Shown: positions 25,201 through 35,144 of the stretch, piece by piece
Layout of the letters: each line of letters begins with the position of its first letter
How positions within the stretch are numbered: the first letter of the stretch is position 1
Assembly: GCA_027485145.1 (NCBI GenBank)
Contig: JAIXRO010000033.1
Coordinates: 1 to 43,382 of the forward strand
DNA length: 43,382 nt
Origin: Hyphomonadaceae bacterium
GTDB taxonomy: Bacteria > Pseudomonadota > Alphaproteobacteria > Caulobacterales > Hyphomonadaceae
Direction: 5' to 3'
The notes under the pieces: model-generated
Database searches by the model: none
What the model was told of the DNA's origin: nothing
What the model saw: only the letters and a program-made list of their open reading frames with translations
Translations under genes and position numbers: made by a program

Positions 25201-25711
25201 TCAGCTGTCCCTGACGGAATTCGTAGGAGTCGAGCTGGCCGAGGAAGGTCATGCCCAGCAGGGACTGGTCGAGTTCGGTGCGCAGGATCATCGCGTCGAC
25301 ATTCTCGATCTTCACCTTGCCGATGCGGATGCTGGGGATCGTGACGGGCGCGCCATACGTGACACCGCCGGCGGTGCGGATTTCGGCGTCAAAGTCGAGC
25401 TCCTCCGGCTTCAGGCCGAGCCGCTGGGCGTCGCGATAGGTGAGCGCGACGATGCTGGCACCGGTATCGACGAGGAACTGAATCTGGGTGCCGCTGACGT
25501 CGGCCCGTGTCCAGAAATGGCCATCGGCTTCCTGGTCGATGAAGGCAGAGCGCGAGCCGGGGGCCTGGATGGGTTCCTGGGTGGCGACCGCCATCGTCGG
25601 GGGCTGGGGTTCGTCCGCGTGTTCCTCGAATCTGGGGGCGAGGCCGAACGCGATCGACATCGCGATCGCGACGGCGGCAAACATGACGAGGAAGAGGTTG
25701 CGCAGGGTCAT
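25187..25711 (-). CDS. Retropepsin-like aspartic protease (TIGR02281-type)
   Basis: Membrane-anchored protein of 174 residues. An N-terminal hydrophobic helix (about 5-24) is followed by a Pro-rich linker, then a single retropepsin-like domain with the catalytic motif FLVDTGAS (Asp82) and the second family element QSLLGMTFLGQL. Family members act as homodimers in the periplasm; natural substrates are generally unknown. It runs convergent to pyk with overlapping coding ends (25187-25200). It lies 3 bp after a DUF1289 gene on the same strand and is probably co-transcribed with it. Confidence 0.88.
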   Translation of the reverse strand: MTLRNLFLVMFAAVAIAMSIAFGLAPRFEEHADEPQPPTMAVATQEPIQAPGSRSAFIDQEADGHFWTRADVSGTQIQFLVDTGASIVALTYRDAQRLGLKPEELDFDAEIRTAGGVTYGAPVTIPSIRIGKVKIENVDAMILRTELDQSLLGMTFLGQLDSYEFRQGQLIIRQ

Positions 25712-25714
25712 CGC

Positions 25715-25909
25715 TCAGCGCTTTCCGATGGCTTCAAGATGGGCGATCCGCTCGGGCAGGCGGGCGATCACATCGTCCCGCGCTTCGGGGGTCATCTGCA
25801 CCCAGCGGCCGATTTCGGGCAGCGTGCGGCCACAGCCAAGGCAATAGCCGGTCTGGCCGTCAACGGCGCAAACCTTGATGCAAGGGGTTTTGATGGGTGG
25901 AATGGGCAT
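25715..25909 (-). CDS. DUF1289 zinc-binding-like small protein
   Basis: Protein of 64 residues starting MPIPPIKTPC. The cysteine pattern CIKVCAVDG...YCLGCGRT followed by EIGRWVQM is the DUF1289 signature, probably metal-binding. The function is not known. I chose the ATG at 25909 because longer in-frame starts (to 26071) add a hydrophobic stretch with no family match and run into the cobT start region. It opens the small operon with the aspartic protease. The first codons lie about 134 bp from the divergent cobT. Confidence 0.82.
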   Translation of the reverse strand: MPIPPIKTPCIKVCAVDGQTGYCLGCGRTLPEIGRWVQMTPEARDDVIARLPERIAHLEAIGKR

Positions 25910-26043
25910 GGAAGCAGCGATACCGGAAGCGGAAAGAACAACAAGTATGGCACACACGGCGTAATAAATCCTTGCCGGACAGGCCCCAGAATCTTTGATA
26001 TTAAAGGGAAAGCGCCCCTGAACTGCGCCTGGAGTGATCTGAC

Positions 26044-27045
26044 TTGAGCGAAACTGCTGCCCAGAAATCACCGCTGTCGGATGCGCGCGAGCTGATTCTC
26101 AAACCGGTCGAGGCCGACACTGTATCCGGAAAGCGGGTCCGCGAGGCGTTGATGGGCATGGGCCGGGAGGGCGATTTCGGCCGCCTTGGCGAGGCCGCCG
26201 AATGGCTCGCCCGATGGCAGCGCCGGTTTCCGCCGCGCATCGAGAAGCCGACGCTTGCAATCTTCGCCGGCTCGCATGGCATCGTCGAGGCAGGCGTATC
26301 GCTGTCCAGCAATCTCGATACGCAGGCCCATATCAAGGCATTGACCGACGGGCGCGCGCCCTTGTCCGCGATTGCGGCGCAAGCCGGCGCCAACGTGCGG
26401 GTGTTCGAACTGGCGCTGGACCGGCCGACGCCGAGCATCGCCAAGGAAGCGGCCATGACCGAGCGCGAATGCGCCGCGACCATCGCTTATGGGTTTGAAG
26501 CGGTCGAGGACCAGCCCGATCTCCTTGCGATTGCCGTCTCAGGCGCCGGGGTCGGGACGGCCGCCGCCGCCGTTGCCTGCGCGCTGTATGGCGGCTCACC
26601 GGAATACTGGGTGCGGCCGAGCGCCCAGACGCCGGCCAGCCTGTCGGACAAGCGCAGCGTGCTGGTATCGGATGCCTTGCGGCTGCACCGGGGGCATATG
26701 GCGGATCCGCTGGAAGCCTTGCGTTGCCTCGGCGGGCGGGAACTCGCGGCGTGCGTGGGCGCGATCATCGCCGCGCGGCATCAGAGCATTCCCGTCTTGC
26801 TCGACGGCTTTGCCACGACCATCGCTGCGGGCGTCGTGCACGCGGTCTCACCCTCCGCAGTAAGCCATTGCCTCGCGGCCCACATAACCCAGCGTCCGGC
26901 GCATGAAGCGGCGCTGGAACGGATCGGTCTCGCGCCTCTGCTCCAGTTGCAGTTCCAGACGGGTGGAGGGCTCGGTTCGGCGACCGCGATCGGTGTGCTG
27001 AAGACCGCCTGCGCGCCCTTTATTGCCAAGCCGGCGGGCCTTTAA
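26044..27045 (+). CDS. CobT-like nucleotide:DMB phosphoribosyltransferase, divergent
   Basis: CobT family protein of 333 residues, TTG start preceded by GGAG. CobT activates the lower ligand of cobalamin, the cofactor needed by MetH encoded nearby. Recognisable regions are LAIFAGSHGIVEAGVS (18 residues related to ADHGVxxEGVS), GAGVGTAAAAVACALYGG and SIPVLLDGFATTIAA. The conserved C-terminal LGEGTGA, which holds the proposed catalytic Glu of Salmonella CobT, is replaced by GGGLGSATA (307-315), and the NTT of GNTTA is missing. So it may have altered specificity or be non-catalytic. Gene symbol withheld because the key residue is absent. Confidence 0.75.
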   Translation: MSETAAQKSPLSDARELILKPVEADTVSGKRVREALMGMGREGDFGRLGEAAEWLARWQRRFPPRIEKPTLAIFAGSHGIVEAGVSLSSNLDTQAHIKALTDGRAPLSAIAAQAGANVRVFELALDRPTPSIAKEAAMTERECAATIAYGFEAVEDQPDLLAIAVSGAGVGTAAAAVACALYGGSPEYWVRPSAQTPASLSDKRSVLVSDALRLHRGHMADPLEALRCLGGRELAACVGAIIAARHQSIPVLLDGFATTIAAGVVHAVSPSAVSHCLAAHITQRPAHEAALERIGLAPLLQLQFQTGGGLGSATAIGVLKTACAPFIAKPAGL

Positions 27046-27067
27046 CCTAAGGTCAGTGCGGCATTCT

Positions 27068-27083
27068 TTACGTTTACGTGCAC
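27068..27083. promoter_or_regulatory. Candidate operator upstream of acyl-CoA dehydrogenase pair
   Basis: TTACGTTTACGTGCAC lies about 78 bp before the first acyl-CoA dehydrogenase, preceded by another T. It resembles the TTTACGTnnACGTAAA dyads described for LiuR-type regulators of branched-chain and fatty-acid degradation, with a perfect left half and an imperfect right half. A perfect palindrome ACGTGCACGT (27076-27085) overlaps. No matching regulator is in the window. Confidence 0.4.
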
Positions 27084-27160
27084 GTCACCTTGCCAGTGCA
27101 CGGTTTTGACTGACATAGAGGTGCCAATAGGCACCCAGAGGCACCGGAGGACGACCCGCC

Positions 27161-28354
27161 ATGAATCTTGATTTTACGCCTGAAGAAACCGCTTTCCGTG
27201 ACGAAGTCCGCGCGTTCATCCGCGAAAATTACCCGAAGGAACTCGCGGGTATGGGATCGCGCGAAGACCTGACGCGAGAGCAATTTCTCGCCTGGCACAA
27301 GATCCTTGGCAAAAAGGGCTGGTCGGCTCCGGCCTGGCCGAAAAAGTATGGCGGCACCGGCTGGACCTCGACCCAGCGTTACATCTGGTCGGAAGAGAAT
27401 GCCCGCGTTGACGCGCTGATGCCGCTTCCGTTCGGCGTCTCGATGGTCGGACCCGTCATTTATACGTTCGGCAGCGAAGAGCAGAAGGCGAAGCACCTTC
27501 CGGGCATCCTGGCGGGCGACGTCTGGTGGGCACAGGGCTATTCCGAACCGGGCGCAGGTTCCGACCTCGCAAGCCTCAAGACGACCGCCGTTCGTGACGG
27601 CGACCATTACGTGATCAACGGCCAGAAAACCTGGACGACGCTGGCCCAGCATGCGGACTGGGGCTTCTTCCTCTGCCGCACGGACCCCTCGGCCAAGTCG
27701 CAGGAAGGCATCAGCTTCATCCTCGTCGACATGAAGACGCCGGGCATCGAAGTGCGCCCGATCCGCCTGATCGACGGCACCCATGAAGTCAACGAAACCT
27801 GGCTGACGGACGTTCGCGTGCCGGTCGAGAATCTCGTTGGCAAGGAAAACGAAGGCTGGACCTACGCGAAGTTCCTGCTGGCGCACGAGCGGTCCGGCAT
27901 CGCCGGCGTCGCGCGTTCGAAGCGCGGCGTCGAGCGTCTGCGCTCGATCGCTTCATCGGAAACCGTTGACGGGACCCCGCTGATCCTGAACGGCGACTTC
28001 TCCCGCAAGATCAGCCAGCTGGAAATCGATCTGACGGCGCTGGAGTTCACCGAACTTCGCACGCTGGCCTCGGAAGCCCAGGGCAAGGGCCCGGGTCCGG
28101 AAAGCTCGATCCTCAAGATCAAGGGCACCGAAATCCAGCAGCGCCTGACCGAGCTGACGCTCGAGGCGGTCGGCAACTATGGCGCGCCGTATGCGCGCGG
28201 CATGGAAGGCCACGGCGTCAACGACCTTGGGGTCGGACCAGAATACTCGAACTTCGCCGCCGACACGTATTTCAACATGCGCAAGACGTCGATCTATGGC
28301 GGGTCCAACGAGATCCAGCGCAACATCATTACAAAGATGATCCTCGGCCTTTAA
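27161..28354 (+). CDS. Acyl-CoA dehydrogenase, subunit 1 of a pair
   Basis: Flavin acyl-CoA dehydrogenase of 397 residues. Family regions: QGYSEPGAGSDLASLKT (FAD/substrate loop), KTWTTLAQHADWGFFLCRTDP in the beta domain, and the C-terminal YGGSNEIQRNIITKMIL. It resembles the larger subunits of paired enzymes (PimC, mycobacterial FadE26-28 type), which oxidise dicarboxylyl- or side-chain acyl-CoAs. The position of the catalytic Glu cannot be fixed by eye. A strong SD (CGGAGG) precedes the ATG. It lies 28 bp before the second dehydrogenase, suggesting an alpha2beta2 heterotetramer. Substrate unknown. Confidence 0.9.
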   Translation: MNLDFTPEETAFRDEVRAFIRENYPKELAGMGSREDLTREQFLAWHKILGKKGWSAPAWPKKYGGTGWTSTQRYIWSEENARVDALMPLPFGVSMVGPVIYTFGSEEQKAKHLPGILAGDVWWAQGYSEPGAGSDLASLKTTAVRDGDHYVINGQKTWTTLAQHADWGFFLCRTDPSAKSQEGISFILVDMKTPGIEVRPIRLIDGTHEVNETWLTDVRVPVENLVGKENEGWTYAKFLLAHERSGIAGVARSKRGVERLRSIASSETVDGTPLILNGDFSRKISQLEIDLTALEFTELRTLASEAQGKGPGPESSILKIKGTEIQQRLTELTLEAVGNYGAPYARGMEGHGVNDLGVGPEYSNFAADTYFNMRKTSIYGGSNEIQRNIITKMILGL

Positions 28355-28382
28355 GGCCGCGGACACAGGGAGGGACCAGGCA

Positions 28383-29537
28383 ATGGATTTCAATTTCACT
28401 GAAGAACAGACGATGATCCGCGACAGCCTCGCACGGCTGATCAAGGACCAGTATGACTTCGACACGCGCCGCAAGGTCATCGCCTCGAGCGAAGGCTGGC
28501 GGCCGAAGATGTGGGCCCAGTTCGCCGAACTCGGCCTTCTGGCCGCCCCGTTCAGCGAGGAAGACGGCGGCCTTGGCGGCGGTCCGATCGACGCGATGGT
28601 CGTGATGGAAGAGTTCGGCAAGGGCCTCGTGATCGAGCCCTACCTGCAGTCGGTCGTGATCGGCGGCGGGTTCCTGAAGCGCGGGTCGGATGGTCAGAAG
28701 GCGGAGCACCTCGCCCCGATGATCGCCGGCGAGCGCGTGTTCGCGTTTGCCTATGCCGAGCCGAAAGGCCGCTACAATCTGGCGGACCTCGAGACGACAG
28801 CGACCAAAGACGGCGCGGGCTGGAAGATCTCCGGTCACAAGGCGGTGGTCGTGGGTGCGCCCTGGGCGAGCCACCTGATCGTCACGGCACGGACGGGCGG
28901 CGCCCGGCGCGATACCAAGGGCATCGGCGTGTTCATCGTGGCGAAGGATGCCAAAGGCGTCACCACGCGGGACTATCCGACGGTTGACGGCCGCCGCGCC
29001 TCGGAAGTGCATTTCGACAACGTGTCGGTGGGCGCTGACGCGGTGATCGGCGACGCTGCGGGCGGCCTGCCACTGATCGAACGTGTGACCGATGAAGCGA
29101 TCGCCGCGCTCTGCGCCGAGGCCTGCGGCGCAATGAAAGTCGCCCAGACGATGACGGTCGAATACTCGCGTCAGCGCAAGCAGTTCGGCACGCCGATCGG
29201 CAAGTTCCAGGTGCTGCAGCACAAGATGGTCGACATGTTCATGGAAGCCGAGCAGTCGGTCTCGATGACCTACATGGCGACGCTGAAACTGGACGAGGAT
29301 GACGTGACGCGGAAGAAGGCGGCCTCGGCCGCCAAGGTCCGCATCGGTCAGGCCGGACGCTTTGTCGGGCAGAATGCGATCCAGATCCATGGCGGCAACG
29401 GCATGACCGATGAATATGCCATCGGCCACTACTTCAAGCGCCTGACGATCATCGACTCCGAGTTTGGCAACGTCGATCACCACTTGAAGCGGTACACGGA
29501 CCTTTCGGCCACCGAGGTTCTGGTCGCTGCCGAGTAA
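28383..29537 (+). CDS. Acyl-CoA dehydrogenase, subunit 2 of a pair
   Basis: Acyl-CoA dehydrogenase of 384 residues. The N-terminal part reads MDFNFTEEQTMIRDSLARL, the C-terminal helical domain contains YSRQRKQFGTPIGKFQVLQHKMVDM, and the FAD-binding QIHGGNGMTDEYAIGHYFKRL is complete. The FAD loop motif is weaker than in its partner (AYAEPKGRYNLADLET), as in PimD/small-subunit types. The pair likely forms one complex with shared active sites. AGGGAGG precedes the ATG, and a rho-independent terminator follows. Confidence 0.9.
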   Translation: MDFNFTEEQTMIRDSLARLIKDQYDFDTRRKVIASSEGWRPKMWAQFAELGLLAAPFSEEDGGLGGGPIDAMVVMEEFGKGLVIEPYLQSVVIGGGFLKRGSDGQKAEHLAPMIAGERVFAFAYAEPKGRYNLADLETTATKDGAGWKISGHKAVVVGAPWASHLIVTARTGGARRDTKGIGVFIVAKDAKGVTTRDYPTVDGRRASEVHFDNVSVGADAVIGDAAGGLPLIERVTDEAIAALCAEACGAMKVAQTMTVEYSRQRKQFGTPIGKFQVLQHKMVDMFMEAEQSVSMTYMATLKLDEDDVTRKKAASAAKVRIGQAGRFVGQNAIQIHGGNGMTDEYAIGHYFKRLTIIDSEFGNVDHHLKRYTDLSATEVLVAAE

Positions 29538-29564
29538 GCCTCGTCCGTAATCGGATAAAGCAGG

Positions 29565-29594
29565 CGGGGCTGGAGCGATCCGGCCCCGTTTTTT
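29565..29594 (+). terminator. Terminator of the acyl-CoA dehydrogenase operon
   Basis: Stem CGGGGCTGG (29565-29573) pairs with CCGGCCCCG (29580-29588) with one G-U, followed by six T (29589-29594). Its T-tract touches the stop of the convergent glycosyltransferase gene. Confidence 0.85.
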
Positions 29595-30858
29595 ATGGCT
29601 TGGCGGCAGCGGCCAGCATGCGCTGGATGGCGGCGATGGCGTCGTCATGAGACAGGCGCGTGCGCGCATGCTTGCGGGCGCCGTCGGACAGACCGATGCG
29701 GCGCGGGCCATCCGCGGCAAGGCTGAGGATCTCGGCGGCGAAGGCGTCCGGGCCCGGCGCAGAGACCACCAGATCGTCCAGCACATTGCCGAAGCCTTCA
29801 AGGGCCAGCGGATAGACGACGCAGGGCAAGCCGAGCAGCAGATACTCGGCCACCTTGATGCTCGTGCCGGTGGCAAAGCGGGTCGGCGCGACGCCGATGG
29901 CGTTGGCGCCGCCGATGGACTCAAGCGACTCCAAGCGGCCCAGTACCTTGACGCCGGGCAGGGCGGCGCGGGCGGGCGTCAGGGTTTTACCGATCGAACC
30001 AACGATCCAGAATTCGAGCGCAGGTGCCTTGGCGCGGACCTTCGGCCAGATATCATCGAGAAAATGGTTCACCGCTTCGGCATTGCCGCCGTGCACGGTG
30101 CCGATGAAGACAACGCGGGGTTCGCCCGTCGTTTCCCCCATTTTGTAATCCGGCGCATCAGGAGGCACCCAGACCATCTGCACATCCGGCAGGTGCCGCT
30201 TCACCTTCGCCAATTCGTTGGCCGAGATAAAGAAGATCAGATCGCAGGCCGACAGCCAGCCGATTTCGGTTTCGAGGCTCGTCTCGTCAAAGTCGATCAC
30301 CTGCCCGCCTTCACGAAAGCGCTCGGCACGATCGGACAGCAGGTCGTGCATCAGGCAAGACCGAATGGTTTTCGATTTGAGCTTCTTGAGTACGGGGCCC
30401 ATCGAGCTGTACTCGGCCAGTGTGATGGCAGAGGGGCTGGCATCGCAGGCACGCGCCACGATGGTCGCTTCCTGGTCGCTGATCTCGCGGCCGAGATAGC
30501 TGGGGATGATGATCCTCGCGCCCAGCCGGCGAGCCGCTTCCTTCACCAGGCGAACGGCGAAGCGGGTCCAGATGCGGGGCGAGAGGGACCAGTAGCGGCT
30601 GCCGAACTTGATGGCGCCAGGCCAGAGGATGCTGGTTGTGAGGTTTGCGAGGCGCGGGTGGACGCTGGCCCAGGGGCGATTGCCGAAAGATTGCCAGGGC
30701 GCAAACACAAGTCGCATGTCGGTGCCGGAGCGCTGCACCATTCGCATGAAGGTTTCGAGATAGGCGCAGTTACCGGTCGCCATGTTGTCGAGCTGGCGCT
30801 GGACGAGAATGTCCATCACCGGGCGCTTTGAATCGGCTGTTGCGTTAGATTCGGACAT
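29593..30858 (-). CDS. Glycosyltransferase, GT4-like
   Basis: Predicted glycosyltransferase of about 421 residues. The C-terminal half has a GT-B Rossmann domain: PRVVFIGTVHGGNAEAVNHFLDDIWP, FWIVGSIGK, then IGVAPTRFATGTSIKVAEYLLLGLPCVVYPLALEG, the donor-sugar-binding region of GT4-like enzymes. The N-terminal domain contains CLMHDLLSDRA. No signal peptide; likely cytoplasmic or peripheral at the inner membrane. I chose MSESNATADS at 30858; MDILVQRQL a little downstream is possible. Neighbours give no pathway clue, so substrate is unknown. Confidence 0.82.
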   Translation of the reverse strand: MSESNATADSKRPVMDILVQRQLDNMATGNCAYLETFMRMVQRSGTDMRLVFAPWQSFGNRPWASVHPRLANLTTSILWPGAIKFGSRYWSLSPRIWTRFAVRLVKEAARRLGARIIIPSYLGREISDQEATIVARACDASPSAITLAEYSSMGPVLKKLKSKTIRSCLMHDLLSDRAERFREGGQVIDFDETSLETEIGWLSACDLIFFISANELAKVKRHLPDVQMVWVPPDAPDYKMGETTGEPRVVFIGTVHGGNAEAVNHFLDDIWPKVRAKAPALEFWIVGSIGKTLTPARAALPGVKVLGRLESLESIGGANAIGVAPTRFATGTSIKVAEYLLLGLPCVVYPLALEGFGNVLDDLVVSAPGPDAFAAEILSLAADGPRRIGLSDGARKHARTRLSHDDAIAAIQRMLAAAAKP

Positions 30859-30933
30859 GACACTTGTCTGCAAGAAGAGGCTCGCGCGGGCAATGCAAGT
30901 CCGCGGCCAATGGGCCAGCATATACAGTGACGA

Positions 30934-31170
30934 TTATGCGGTAACGGGCGCTGCCGGGGTGCGGTTAAGGGCCGCTTTCAGTTCTGCGATTGCGTCCTCG
31001 ACGTCACGGCAGGCCGCCTGCAGTTCGCCAGCAAGGGCTGGCGTGCTTTCGGGCAGATTGCAGTTGATAAACCCTATGGCTTGCTCGATCACCGCCAGAT
31101 GAAAGGCAGCGGAGACGGGCCGGGCGTCCAGCCGGGATCGGTCAGGGTCAATTCCGGAGATGCAATCCAT
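30934..31170 (-). CDS. Small hypothetical protein
   Basis: Open frame of 78 residues, ATG at 31170. A helix-rich stretch (AFHLAVIEQAIGFINCN and QAACRDVEDAIAELKAALNR) suggests a small alpha-helical protein. No signal peptide, membrane segment or recognised motif. It lies 75 bp before the glycosyltransferase on the same strand. There is no good Shine-Dalgarno. Codon use fits the genome, but short length keeps this tentative. Confidence 0.5.
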   Translation of the reverse strand: MDCISGIDPDRSRLDARPVSAAFHLAVIEQAIGFINCNLPESTPALAGELQAACRDVEDAIAELKAALNRTPAAPVTA

Positions 31171-31250
31171 ATTAGAAAAATACAGAAATTCGCGTTAAAG
31201 TAAATACAGATTGCAAGGCTTTCGGCTTCCCATCGAAATCGGGCTTAGCC

Positions 31251-32039
31251 TTAGGCCTGCCTTGCCCAGAGGGCTTCCAGATCCTTCGCCATGGCTTCGG
31301 ATTTGCGTGCGACCGGCTCTGGCACGCGGAAACCGACGATGGCTGTGCCTTCGAGGGAGCTTGTTTCGGACCGTTTGACCGGCCAGCGCGCGCCGGCGAT
31401 CAGATTGGCCCCGAGATCGGCCAGCAGTTCGCCGAACTCGGATTCGCGCCCGTCCCGGAACAGGGGCAGCCAGAGCAGGATAATCCCTGTTGGCCAGCGC
31501 TTGAGCGCTTTCGGCGTCCAAAGCGCGAGCGCCTCGATATCGCGGCGCGTTTCGTAGCTGGGGTCCGAGAAAACCACGATCTGTTCGTGTCCGCGCGGGG
31601 CGAGTTTCAGCGCGCCCGCATAGCCGTCGGCTTCGCGGATCAGGACGCGGGGGTCGGCGCCGATGTTTTCCGTCAACGCCTTGAACTCGGCCGGATGGCG
31701 CTCGAACAGGATGGCGCGCGCAGAGGCCGGCAGGCGGGCGAGGGCGAGGGCGGGCGAGCCCGGATAGTCCTTTTCCGTCCGTTCCCGGACGAGACTGAGC
31801 CAATCGCCGAAGCCTGCAGGCGCTTCGCCCTTGAGCAGGGCGAGGATGCCCGTGTCAGCCTCGCCGCCCTTGCGGGCTTGCGGGCCCGTCAGGTCATATC
31901 GTCCGCGGCCGGAATGCGTCTCGACATAGAGGACGGGCCGGGAGCCCTTCGCCACATCGCGCAGCACCAGGTCCAGCATGGCGTGCTTCAGCACGTCGGC
32001 GCGGTTGCCCGCGTGAAATCCGTGCTGGTAGGACAGCAT
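31251..32039 (-). CDS. rlmJ: 23S rRNA (adenine-2030-N6)-methyltransferase RlmJ
   Basis: RlmJ of 262 residues, which methylates N6 of A2030 in 23S rRNA. The N-terminal signature MLSYQHGFHAGNRADVLKH is diagnostic. YVETHSGRGRYDL covers the SAM-binding region. The catalytic N6-adenine motif reads DPSYE rather than DPPYE; I believe alphaproteobacterial members vary here, so activity is not excluded. It begins 6 bp after the M28 peptidase stop on the same strand and may be co-transcribed. Confidence 0.93.
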   Translation of the reverse strand: MLSYQHGFHAGNRADVLKHAMLDLVLRDVAKGSRPVLYVETHSGRGRYDLTGPQARKGGEADTGILALLKGEAPAGFGDWLSLVRERTEKDYPGSPALALARLPASARAILFERHPAEFKALTENIGADPRVLIREADGYAGALKLAPRGHEQIVVFSDPSYETRRDIEALALWTPKALKRWPTGIILLWLPLFRDGRESEFGELLADLGANLIAGARWPVKRSETSSLEGTAIVGFRVPEPVARKSEAMAKDLEALWARQA

Positions 32040-32045
32040 CGCCGG

Positions 32046-33791
<1,746 letters not shown>

Positions 33792-33964
33792 GTCCGGGAT
33801 GCCCCACAGTTTGAATGTACGGTGCGCGGTCGCAGCGTCTGATTAGGGCGGGTCTCGCACGTCACGATTAGGTCATCAAGCACGCGCAAGGCCATTTTCA
33901 GGGCGGCAGCGTGTGTTTGCGCTCTTGTCAGGTCGCGTTCAGCGGCAAAATCTATAACGCAAAA

Positions 33965-33982
33965 TGGGAAACCGCATTCCCA
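33965..33982. promoter_or_regulatory. Dyad upstream of alpha/beta hydrolase
   Basis: TGGGAA (33965-33970) and TTCCCA (33977-33982) form a perfect 6-bp inverted repeat with 6-bp spacing. It lies 13 bp before the hydrolase start and 6 bp after a TATAAC hexamer (33953-33958) that could be a -10 element. It would overlap the transcription start, a usual repressor position. Function unproven. Confidence 0.35.
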
Positions 33983-33995
33983 AGAGGTACCCGGG

Positions 33996-35033
33996 ATGAC
34001 GACGATGAGAATTCAGGGATGGATGAAGCGCGTGCGGATCGGTCTGGCGGTCGTGTTCGCCGGCCTGAGCGTGGCCGCCCTGCCGGCTTGCGCGCACCCG
34101 GTGACGGTCGGCGCGTTGCAGCCTTCGAGCCCGGTCGAACCGGCGTTCCTGCCGGACGAGAACGTGTTCGTCGCGTCCGATGGCTCGCGCCTCGGGCTGA
34201 CCGTCTGGCCGGCCGCCGGAACCGAAGACCCGGACTATGTGGTCGTGGGTGTCCACGGCATGAGCGACTATGCCGGCGCGTTCCACATGGCGGCGCCCTA
34301 TTGGGCGGCGCGCGGCGTAACGACGTATGCCTATGACCAGCGCGGCTTCGGCCGGTCACCCAACAAGGGGCTCTGGCCGGAAGAAGAGCTGATGCGGGCG
34401 GACCTGCGTACGGCGGTCGATGTGGCCCGGGCGCGTCATCCGGATGCAGTCATCACGGTCGTTGGCATTTCGATGGGCGCATCGGTGGCGATGACCGCGT
34501 TCGGATCCGATGATCCGCCAAAGGCCGACCGCTTGATTCTGTCCGGTCCGGGCCTGCGGGGCTGGGGCGCGATCAACCCGCTCTACAGGGTCAGCCTTCT
34601 GGCCTCGGCCTACGCAAACCCCGGCTGGATTGTCGTGCCCCCGGCAGGGCTGATCAAGATCGAGCCGTCGGACAACAACGCCATGCTGCGCCGGACCTGG
34701 TCCGACCCGCACATGACGTACGAGAACCGGATCGATCAGGTCTATGGCCTCGTGACCCTGATGGAGAACGCGCATTGGGCCGCAGCGCGCCTGCCAACGG
34801 GGCTGCCGGTCCTCGCTTCGTATGGCGCCCGGGACATCGTGATTCCGCAAAATGGAGTCGAGCGGACGGCCCGGCAGCTGCCCCCGAACGTCCGGACGGT
34901 CTACTACAAGAACGGCTATCACATGCTCGAGCGCGACCTGCAGGCCGAGAAGGTGCACGCCGATTACCTCGCCTTCATGAAAGCGCCCGAAGCAGAGCTG
35001 CCCAGCGGGGAGGGAGAATGGCCGTTCCGCTGA
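33996..35033 (+). CDS. Alpha/beta hydrolase (monoacylglycerol-lipase-like), exported
   Basis: Serine hydrolase of 345 residues. The N-terminus (about 8-32) is a signal peptide with a possible lipobox, LPAC. The alpha/beta domain has VVGVHGMSDYAG (oxyanion region), YDQRGFGRSP, the nucleophile motif GISMGAS with S159, LASYGARDIVIP for the acid and YKNGYHMLERD for the His. This layout is close to monoacylglycerol lipases. Residues in the catalytic triad are present, so an active esterase or lipase is likely. An AGAGG precedes the ATG. It diverges from the M28 peptidase. Confidence 0.87.
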   Translation: MTTMRIQGWMKRVRIGLAVVFAGLSVAALPACAHPVTVGALQPSSPVEPAFLPDENVFVASDGSRLGLTVWPAAGTEDPDYVVVGVHGMSDYAGAFHMAAPYWAARGVTTYAYDQRGFGRSPNKGLWPEEELMRADLRTAVDVARARHPDAVITVVGISMGASVAMTAFGSDDPPKADRLILSGPGLRGWGAINPLYRVSLLASAYANPGWIVVPPAGLIKIEPSDNNAMLRRTWSDPHMTYENRIDQVYGLVTLMENAHWAAARLPTGLPVLASYGARDIVIPQNGVERTARQLPPNVRTVYYKNGYHMLERDLQAEKVHADYLAFMKAPEAELPSGEGEWPFR

Positions 35034-35144
35034 GCCTTTCCACAGCTGTCGGCCCCTTGTGGCGTGGGCCGCGTGGACAAATATAGAGGCATCTGCCAAT
35101 CCTGCTTCCCAGCGATTCAGCCAATTTTTTCAAAGGCTCCCTTG

